DNA from: Metridium senile
Lineage: Eukaryota; Cnidaria; Anthozoa; Actiniaria; Metridiidae
Direction: 5' to 3'
Assembly: GCA_949775045.1 (NCBI GenBank)
Contig: OX459100.1
Location: forward strand, 4,774,136 to 4,838,135
DNA length: 64,000 nucleotides
In this document: positions 57,201 to 64,000 of the stretch, piece by piece
Position numbering within the stretch: position 1 is the stretch's first letter
Layout of the letters: each line of letters begins with the position of its first letter
The notes under the pieces: generated by a model
Told to the model about the DNA's origin: nothing
The model's database searches: none
The model's input: only the letters and a program-made list of their open reading frames with translations
Program-made: the position numbers and the translations under genes

Positions 57201-57715
57201 AGCAATCTGCCGCCCTTGCTAATCAGATGCAATTTGTAAAACACTTAAGCTAAATAACAGAGTTGTGCATAATAACAATAAGAGGGATATAACACCTCAA
57301 ATAAGAAAAACAAAAAGCAATCTGCCGCCCTTGCTAATCAGATGCAATTTGTTAACATATAAGCTAAACAACAGAGTTGTGCATAATAACAATAAGAGGG
57401 ATATAACACCTCAAATATGAAAAACAAAAAGCAATCTGCCGCCCTTGCTAATCAGATGCAATTTGTTAAACATATAAGCTAAATAACAGAGTTGTGCATA
57501 ATAACAATAAGAGGGATATAACACCTCAAATATGAAAAACAAAAAGCAATCTGCCGCCCTTGCTAATCAGATGCAATTTGTTAAACATATAAGCTAAATA
57601 ACAGAGTTGGACATAATAACAATAAGAGGGATATAACTCCTCAAATATGAAAACCAATTAAGCAATCTGCTGCCCTTGCTAATCAGATGCAAAATTGGTT
57701 AACATTTAAACTTAA
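57201..57715. repeat. 115-bp tandem repeats in the Ngaro 3' region
   Basis: Units begin AGCAATCTGC at 57201, 57316, 57430, 57545 and 57661; spacing is 114-116 bases. They lie between the recombinase gene and B1. The last unit is incomplete and more diverged. Confidence 0.85.
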
Positions 57716-57842
57716 CAAACAGATAACATTTTGATTTATAGTCAGAGTGTTATCTAAAGTCACTGCCCTTGCTAGGTAACCTGAGATAACACTGAAAATA
57801 AATATTATGAGAACACTTCCCCTGCAAGTGAACTCAATCTTA

Positions 57843-58739
57843 TTACAAACTCTGAAGGCGAATATATTTTTGAAAGGCATTTGATCTCCAGCGACCAAGA
57901 ATTCGGATTTGAGCATCAGATAATCCCTTGTCTGCAGCGTGCGATGCAGCACCGATCCGAAAACTATGGCCCTTATATCGTGTGGGATCCAACAAACAAA
58001 ATTTTAAAACAGTGGAAAGAGTAGAGGAGAAATATGAACGCGAAACAGGGGAAAAATCAGCCATCATAAATAATGGACCAGGTGAACTTCCTCTTATCCT
58101 AAGATATGCAAGTAAATATTGCACAGGGCAACAGACATTACTTGGCAAAATATTTAAAGTAAATGGGCGTTGGTTATATGAATGCTTATAATCATAAAAG
58201 GTTAATTGAAAACTGACAATTACATTTTGTGCGTTCTTAACCTGAGATAACTGGTCAAATTGAATGTTGTGGTTTGATTGAGTACGAGTTATTTCACCTA
58301 TTCTAGAAAAGGTATGGAAAGCGAATAGGCACATGGCCTGAAAAAGAGCGATGTTATATCTAGAACATGACAATCGGAAAGATGATGAGATAAGCCTATG
58401 AAGAATTGGCAAAGTGATTGGTAAACGACTATCTAGACGGATATCAATTTTTGAATAACCTTTCATCATCTGAGAAACAAGAAAATTCTTGCTAGGGTCT
58501 GCGTGCCCATGTAATTTATGAAAATACCCAAGAGCTGAAATATAAGTTGACATAGTGGATACTGCATAGTTGTGCTCAAACAGATATGAAATAAACAAGG
58601 CTATTGTAGGTGGAGAAAAGGGGAGAATAATTGGAACCCCAGGAAAAACAGTGTGAAAAAATGTAGAAAACAGCCGCCAAGCCCTAGAATAAGTAGGAAT
58701 CGAAGAAGGTTGCAAACTTGATTGTAGAAGGTTTGACAT
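57843..58739 (-). CDS. Ngaro tyrosine recombinase
   Basis: 298 codons. The N-terminal half resembles a core-binding domain. The catalytic half has an arginine in FSRIGEI (about residue 146), HSFRIGAASHAA (HxxR, about 261) and GRWRSNAFQKYI with the tyrosine about residue 293. It would integrate the circular DNA copy of the element. The ATG overlaps the stop of the RT frame (TAATG), which suggests coupled reinitiation. Confidence 0.85.
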   Translation of the reverse strand: MSNLLQSSLQPSSIPTYSRAWRLFSTFFHTVFPGVPIILPFSPPTIALFISYLFEHNYAVSTMSTYISALGYFHKLHGHADPSKNFLVSQMMKGYSKIDIRLDSRLPITLPILHRLISSSFRLSCSRYNIALFQAMCLFAFHTFSRIGEITRTQSNHNIQFDQLSQVKNAQNVIVSFQLTFYDYKHSYNQRPFTLNILPSNVCCPVQYLLAYLRIRGSSPGPLFMMADFSPVSRSYFSSTLSTVLKFCLLDPTRYKGHSFRIGAASHAADKGLSDAQIRILGRWRSNAFQKYIRLQSL

Positions 58740-60472
58740 TATGAATGCCAGTGATGCGGCTGCAGGTGCAAGGGAATATCCGTCTGTGTTGTGTCCATGT
58801 GGTCTGGGGCCATTTTCAAAAATTTGGCAATCTGTAACCGAGATAAAGAATCAGCTAAAACGTTATGAATGCCTCGAATGTGCTTGGCCTTAAAAAGAAT
58901 ATTATTTTCCAAACAAATCAATACTAGTTTTCTGACATAAAACATCATATCTTTGTCCTTACAAGACTGTTTATTAATTGCATGCATTACAGCTTCATTA
59001 TCTGTGAAAAATAAAATGCACTGATTTTTCATAAGGTGGCCCCAAAGGCATAAACTAAGAACAATGGGATAAAATTCGAGAACTGCAATATTATAGTTGA
59101 CCCAATTAGCAGGCCAAGTACCATAGCACCATTTTGACCCAAATATTGCCCCAAAACCACATGAACCAGCTGAGTCAGTAAAGAGCTTTAAATGTTCAGA
59201 ATTATACCATTTATCGTCTAAGAAAAATGATTTACCATTGAACGTGGCTAAAAAGGATTGCCAAACTGCTAAATCGGCCTTGACTTCTTTAGTTAAACGA
59301 ATTTTATGATAAGGTGAGCGCACTCCAATGGTAAGATCAATTAATCTTCGTAAAAATTGACGACCAGGTGTAATCACAGAACATGCAAAATTTAAGAGTC
59401 CAACAATGGACTGAATCTCTCTTAGAAAAGCTTTCTTTTGTTTAAGCAAGTTGGATATAAAATCCAAACATTTCTCAATTTTGTCCCGAGGTAAACGAGC
59501 TTCAAATGCAATAGTGTCTAACTCAATACCCGCAAAGGATAAAACAGTACTAGGACCAAAAGTTTTTTCAGGTGATATAGGAACACCAACAAAGTCACAA
59601 AAACTAATAAAAAGTGAAAGCTGAGCCTGACATAAATGAGAGGATGGGGCTACGATCAAAAAATCATCCAACAGGTGAATAATAAAATCGATGTGTAAAC
59701 GCTTGCTGGCAACCCACTCTAAAGCCGTGCTAAGCAGCTCGAAAGTCTTACAAGAACTGGAACAACCCATTGGCATACATTTATCAAAATAGAAAAAGCC
59801 TTTCCAAACCATTCCTAACAAATGATAATCGTTAGGAGAGATGGGTATTATCCGGAAAGCGTTTTTAACATCGGTTTTAGCCAAATGGCATCCTCGCCCT
59901 GATAGTTTAATATTCTTAATAGCATCTTGAATAGTAGCATAAGAAACACTGGAAAATTCTTCAGGTATTCCGTCATTAATTGATAGGCCCTTAGGAAAGG
60001 AAAGATGATGAATGAGACGAAATTCCCCCGGTGTCTTTTTGGGGACAACACCCAAAGGCGAAATGCACAAATTTGAAAAAGGAGGCGAAGAAAAGGGGCC
60101 TGCCAAACGACCTAGAGCCACCTCCTTGCTTAACTTGTCTTCAACAGCTGACGAATTTTGATCAGCGGAGAGTAAATTCTTAAAGCTACAAGGAACTTTA
60201 GACCCGTCAAAATGCAATGAAAAACCGTGATTAAAACCAGAAACAAGCTGATGGAATAACTCTGGATCGTAGCCCCTCAAGAAAAATTCTAGTCGTTCAA
60301 TTTTTATTGGTGTTGGTAACAGAGGACTTAGGCTGCTGGGGTTTTGAGGCTTTGCTTGAGGGACGAAAAGTACAATTTTTTGGTTGATGAGGGCCATTGC
60401 ACTTAAAACATACATGCTTATAATTACAACCCGAACAATGTGAACCTCGAATGAATTTATAGCAGTAGCCAA
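58739..60472 (-). CDS. Ngaro reverse transcriptase / RNase H
   Basis: 577 codons from the first ATG. RT blocks: GEFRLIHHLSFPKG, AKTDVKNAFR, MPMGCSSS and the active-site HLLDDFLIVAP (a LLDD form of YxDD). RNase H blocks: LFTDSAGSCGFGA, ILFFTDNEAVMHAI and a late NVLADSLSR. It copies the element RNA and removes the template. The first 58 codons overlap gag in another frame, so the true N-terminus is probably made by frameshifting near 60300. Confidence 0.9.
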   Translation of the reverse strand: MATAINSFEVHIVRVVIISMYVLSAMALINQKIVLFVPQAKPQNPSSLSPLLPTPIKIERLEFFLRGYDPELFHQLVSGFNHGFSLHFDGSKVPCSFKNLLSADQNSSAVEDKLSKEVALGRLAGPFSSPPFSNLCISPLGVVPKKTPGEFRLIHHLSFPKGLSINDGIPEEFSSVSYATIQDAIKNIKLSGRGCHLAKTDVKNAFRIIPISPNDYHLLGMVWKGFFYFDKCMPMGCSSSCKTFELLSTALEWVASKRLHIDFIIHLLDDFLIVAPSSHLCQAQLSLFISFCDFVGVPISPEKTFGPSTVLSFAGIELDTIAFEARLPRDKIEKCLDFISNLLKQKKAFLREIQSIVGLLNFACSVITPGRQFLRRLIDLTIGVRSPYHKIRLTKEVKADLAVWQSFLATFNGKSFFLDDKWYNSEHLKLFTDSAGSCGFGAIFGSKWCYGTWPANWVNYNIAVLEFYPIVLSLCLWGHLMKNQCILFFTDNEAVMHAINKQSCKDKDMMFYVRKLVLICLENNILFKAKHIRGIHNVLADSLSRLQIAKFLKMAPDHMDTTQTDIPLHLQPHHWHS

Positions 60473-61442
60473 TGGGAAAGCCCTCAGATGAACTAGATCT
60501 AGTTGCTGGGTTGAAACCTGATCTTGTTGCTGGATTTATAACTTTCCTCTCAACCTTCTGTTGAGCAGTCATCCAAAGTTCCCAATGGATATTTGACCAT
60601 TTAAAGGTGGAAGGCTGTGTCTGCCTCAAAAAACGGAAATTATCATCATAAAACCTCCAATTACAACCCCGAGCAGCCAAGTTCTGAATCACCTCCCCAT
60701 ACTTCATGAGGGCAGGGGCCTCAGAAGCATATTTTTGGGTGTAAACACCAACAAAAACGTGAAATGCACTAAGCCAATTATCTATTGTTAAAAACTTTTT
60801 AGTCTTAGCGACTGGTTCCAAGCACATGGTTTGGGCATTGTCATTCCCACTAGCAATTGTAATTTGAAATTTCCCCTCGGTAATGGGATTCGAAAGAAGA
60901 ACAGCAAAGTCTATGAATTCATTATTCCATATTTTCCCCCTTACTTTATCTGAAACCCTTGCATCTATGGGCAAGCTTGGCGAAGAAAATAAGTTTTCTG
61001 GCATGGCTGATGTCAACTGCTCACCTGATAATATGGCTTGCATGGCCGAAACAGAAGAGTCTACCAATGCTGATGGTGTAGAACTGTGAGGTGAAGTAGA
61101 TGGAGTAGAACTGCTAGGTGATATACCAGCCCCCACTGGGGTTACTGTGTTGACTACTGACGACAACTTCTCCACCACCTTTTGTACTATGGTATCAACC
61201 AAGGCATCAGGTATGGTAGTAGTGGCTGGTGTGGTATCTCCACCGGCATTCGACTGTTCAGCAGGTATTCCCTGTGCTGATGACTGATGTTGTGAAGTTG
61301 ATGTGGCTGTAGTAGCGGTGCTGCTGCCTGGGCTTCTTCGCGCCAATGGATTTTGACGTAAACGTGACGAACGACGTTGTGGAGGCATGTCAACTGCAAA
61401 ATAAAATGAATTGTAGGCAGTTGACTGCTCTAAGCAACACAA
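60297..61442 (-). CDS. Ngaro Gag-like protein
   Basis: 381 codons from the first ATG; a start at MPPQRRSSRLRQNP, 18 codons in, is as likely. A serine/threonine/proline-rich N-terminus is followed by a capsid-like middle (VSDKVRGKIWNNEF, WSNIHWELWMTAQQ). Near the C-terminus is a cysteine/histidine zinc-binding cluster (CYKFIRGSHCSGC, HVCFKCNGPHQPKNC). It probably packages element RNA. The 3' end overlaps the RT frame by 176 bases in the +1 register. Confidence 0.8.
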   Translation of the reverse strand: MCCLEQSTAYNSFYFAVDMPPQRRSSRLRQNPLARRSPGSSTATTATSTSQHQSSAQGIPAEQSNAGGDTTPATTTIPDALVDTIVQKVVEKLSSVVNTVTPVGAGISPSSSTPSTSPHSSTPSALVDSSVSAMQAILSGEQLTSAMPENLFSSPSLPIDARVSDKVRGKIWNNEFIDFAVLLSNPITEGKFQITIASGNDNAQTMCLEPVAKTKKFLTIDNWLSAFHVFVGVYTQKYASEAPALMKYGEVIQNLAARGCNWRFYDDNFRFLRQTQPSTFKWSNIHWELWMTAQQKVERKVINPATRSGFNPATRSSSSEGFPIGYCYKFIRGSHCSGCNYKHVCFKCNGPHQPKNCTFRPSSKASKPQQPKSSVTNTNKN

Positions 61443-61815
61443 ATCAAAAGTTATAAATGTTTCAAGGCACCATTATTGAAAACATAAGTTAACTAGTGCA
61501 AAATTAAAGCTAACAAACCCCTTAACAAAAACTAAATTAAATAGGGAGGGCTACTAGGGTACTGATTAAAACAAGGACTACAATGACGGGAAAACCTGTC
61601 AGACAAAAAGTCGACGCAAAGCCTCCCATAGATGTCAAGGTAGACCAAGAATAAAGCCAAATAATTGGCTAAAAGAACAAGGCTAAAACAAGTGAGAGCT
61701 GATAAAATCAATTCTCAACAAGACTGCTAACAAGCAAATAAGCCAAGATAATATAATTGATAATAAAACACAAACTCAGATACCCAGTAAACCCGCCCGA
61801 CTAAACAGTAGGCGC
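61443..61815. other. Ngaro intergenic region between hydrolase and gag
   Basis: About 370 bases without a coding frame on either strand. It may carry signals for gag translation, but none is recognised. Confidence 0.5.
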
Positions 61816-62460
61816 TCAAAGTAGAGAAAGCCCATACATAATGGCACCGCGATAACTGCGATATAACAAATACTGGCCTGCAGGATTCAAATGAACCCCA
61901 TCAGGTAAATAAAAAGGCTTATCGGGGTGAGTAAAAGGCTTATGGTGCCAACAAAAAACATTGGGAAAAGGAGCTAAAACTACTTCGAGATACTGATGTA
62001 AAACACGGGATTGGTTGAAAAATGACAATGCGTTAGCGTTGGTTCGCCCACGCGGTATGACATGACAAACGCCGACAACGCGGACTGAAAATTGCTGTAA
62101 AAACAAAACAACTAGATCTTCGATAGCAGAACCCACAACTTCAGGTTTAGAAAAGGAGAGGTCGTTAGAGCCAATTTCCAAAATTATAACGTCAGGAGAT
62201 AAATTCCTAACAACCTGAAGGTCAAAAGACTGAAGTTTGTCAACGGTCCGACCGCCCACGCCGTGCAAACGAACCAACGCTGTACCCCGAAGCTTAAAAT
62301 CTAAAGCTGCCCTAATATCAAAATCTGCCCTTAAGTCTCGATTTAATCGTTTAACAAAGGAATGGCCTAATATAAGTATCGAAGGATCCCTACTAAGAGC
62401 CATTAGACAAGAAAACAATACCCACTCGTGGCGAGTCAACAGGTCAACTGAGTCAAACAA
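61816..62460 (-). CDS. Ngaro SGNH-family hydrolase
   Basis: 214 codons. Block I is ILGHSFVKRL, with serine as the expected nucleophile in the GHS form of GDS. Block III is IGSNDLSF (GxND). The terminal catalytic pair is in LPDGVHLNPAG (DxxH). SGNH hydrolases cleave esters. Homologues are known as an accessory gene of some Ngaro elements, with unknown role. It stands first in the element, upstream of gag. Confidence 0.85.
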   Translation of the reverse strand: MFDSVDLLTRHEWVLFSCLMALSRDPSILILGHSFVKRLNRDLRADFDIRAALDFKLRGTALVRLHGVGGRTVDKLQSFDLQVVRNLSPDVIILEIGSNDLSFSKPEVVGSAIEDLVVLFLQQFSVRVVGVCHVIPRGRTNANALSFFNQSRVLHQYLEVVLAPFPNVFCWHHKPFTHPDKPFYLPDGVHLNPAGQYLLYRSYRGAIMYGLSLL

Positions 62461-62577
62461 TTAACTCCAATTAGCCAAAACAAAAGGAATAATCCAAATA
62501 TGATGGACAAACTGAATCAATGACTCTGTAGGAATTCTACAAATACAAAGATACAAACAAACAAGACTTACCAAATT

Positions 62578-62804
62578 AGTGAAATCAACTGAACTCACTT
62601 GATGATAGCAGCAGAATGACCACGAGGGCGCGCTGCCGAATTTATAATAGTACCCTAGGGGGTATCAATATAAACCAATTGAGTGTCCCCAATTTCAGGA
62701 CCCGTATGTTGCTGTTACATAACACATTTTCAATTAACAATAACTTACAAATCACTCCAAGAGGAAACATAAAAAACCTATTTGTAAACAAATATTCTCT
62801 TTAT
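62578..62804 (-). repeat. Ngaro split repeat A1
   Basis: The 5' terminal repeat of the element. It ends at TATTCTCTTTAT, after which the flanking TTAGTTTTAACG begins. The promoter is expected here, but no specific motif was identified. Confidence 0.85.
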
Positions 62805-63284
62805 TTAGTTTTAACGTTCTGATACCCATAGAATACATCGTTAGGCTAAAATTTGTTTTCACTGACATTAGTATGCAAATATTTTAATAGACAATTTGTT
62901 TGACGGAAGAGAACAACCTCGTACCCAGCGCCCACGTTACTTTTGGTCTGCGACAAAGAACCTGAGACCTGGCATAAACCGTTTCTGAGCGAATTTGATT
63001 GGCCCATGCATTTTCAAACTGATGGGCGTGATTTAGCTAACGCATGCGCTGTAACATCGGAAGTCAAATAAATCCTGGACTCACTCTGTTGGGCCGGCAT
63101 TATTTTATTTTATTATATAAGATATAGTGGTATACCGAGTGATATCAACTAGATAAAAAGCCTATCCTAGTCATGAAGATATTATTGATATCACACATGT
63201 GTGATATCACTCTCCAACCAACGAAACCATTGTTTGGTAATAAAATATTTTTTTTGATTTGTTTCAATCTGTGATATAATAAAC
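62805..63284. other. 3' flank without gene
   Basis: It includes the perfect palindrome GATATCACACATGTGTGATATC at 63189-63210 and an AT-rich stretch. No coding sequence. Confidence 0.5.
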
Positions 63285-63430
63285 AGAACATTACATGTGC
63301 ACTTGGAAATATGAATTTTATATTCTCGTGTTGAAAAGATATCCCACTCGTTCGCTGCGCTCACTCGTGAGATATCTTATCAACACTCGAAGATAAAATT
63401 CATATCTCCGCGCGCCCATGTAATATCCTC
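63285..63430. mobile_element. Foldback element FB1, copy 8, best preserved
   Basis: The arms TACATGTGCACTTGGAAATA...TCTCGTGTTGA and TCAACACTCGA...CGCGCCCATGTA are nearly symmetrical around GATATC...CTCGTTCGCTGCGCTCACTCG. It lies outside the SRCR array, which shows FB1 is an independent mobile family. Confidence 0.75.
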
Positions 63431-64000
63431 TATTTATTGTTATTATCACTATTATTTCATTCCATTTTTTATGTCATAATAACATGCTTTTCTGAAAGTT
63501 AACTCTAAAATGGTTAACGACCGGGAACCAGTTCATGACAGTTGATTGTTTACTACTGATAATCACACTTGGCTACGCTGTCGTTGTCATTTGGATAATT
63601 TCCACGTTTTCGACTTTTATTTTACGAATCTGCAATCTTAAAGATGTAAGTTTCGAATATTTATACATATTAAAATCAACTCAAGGCTCTTTGTTGTAAT
63701 TTGAACCATTTGATCAGCTTAGCATTATCGTTGATGCAAACTCAGCATGTTTTTGTGTGTATTTCTTTCGGAAAATAAAATAAAAACACCGTATAGTTAA
63801 AATATTTTAACATTGTACATTTATGACTTCTTAAATCGCCCTACTACATTAGCTGTTGTTTTTAGGTAAGTATTTTAAAACTTATCGGCTTTTTTAGTCG
63901 CAAATGGTCATTAGTCTTATAATTGGATACGTGTAAAAACGCCAAATTCGTGATACTGTATCTCTTCACCCTTAAAACTTTACAGAAATTTTTTTCTTTG
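63431..64000. other. No gene recognised
   Basis: AT-rich sequence to the end of the window. No frame with a recognisable domain. Confidence 0.45.

Larger units (their letters stand above)
56401..62804 (-). mobile_element. Ngaro-type tyrosine-recombinase retrotransposon, nearly intact
   Basis: Read on the minus strand the order is A1 repeat, SGNH hydrolase, Gag, RT/RNase H, tyrosine recombinase, tandem repeats, B1, A2, B2. Split direct repeats and a tyrosine recombinase in place of an integrase define the Ngaro/PAT side of the DIRS order. A1 and A2 are identical by eye and B1 and B2 differ at about one base, so insertion is recent. All four frames are open. Confidence 0.9.

Overview
This is eukaryotic, AT-rich genomic DNA, almost certainly from a marine invertebrate animal whose lineage I cannot fix. 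The evidence is short coding exons bounded by GT/AG splice signals, a tRNA-derived SINE, foldback elements, and animal-type retroelements (Ngaro/DIRS, Crypton, Ty3-like, LINE). Nothing prokaryotic is present.

From about 0.8 to 54.4 kb the window is a dense, locally inverted array of 57 recognisable scavenger receptor cysteine-rich (SRCR) units, here numbered S1 to S57. Each unit is one exon of about 105-112 codons that starts in phase 1. The domain has six cysteines, in the blocks WGTVC, ACRQLGF, MxCKG, SLHSC, a CNSH-like block and GVVC. Two N-terminal types occur: type 1 (DAQDIQLEPGTVGSGVAG) and type 2 (GPPQDNIQLEPGTTGLAVAG). The recurrent layout is a pair. An exon ending SGYK with a phase-1 GT donor lies a few hundred bases upstream of a second SRCR exon that runs into a stop codon. 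About half the units are intact. The rest carry frameshifts, nonsense codons, lost splice sites or large deletions. No signal-peptide or membrane exon was recognised, so whole gene models are not resolved and the entries are exon-level. Array spacers are themselves repeated, and larger blocks are duplicated (31.3-33.0 with 50.9-53.0 kb; 48.1-49.7 with 53.3-54.8 kb).

From 17.9 to 27.0 kb the array is interrupted by a nest of mobile DNA lying in the intron between S23 and S22. It holds an intact Crypton-like tyrosine recombinase gene, a 117-bp palindrome, a 6-kb element with very long terminal inverted repeats, a 566-bp foldback element inside one of those repeats, and a 124-bp palindrome. All four non-coding elements are bounded by TTAA.

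From 56.4 to 62.8 kb, outside the array, is a nearly intact Ngaro-type tyrosine-recombinase retrotransposon on the minus strand. It encodes an SGNH hydrolase, Gag, reverse transcriptase/RNase H and tyrosine recombinase, between split direct repeats in the order A1-ORFs-B1-A2-B2. The repeat copies are almost identical, so the insertion is young. Just before it, at 55.6-55.9 kb, is the 3' end of a LINE.
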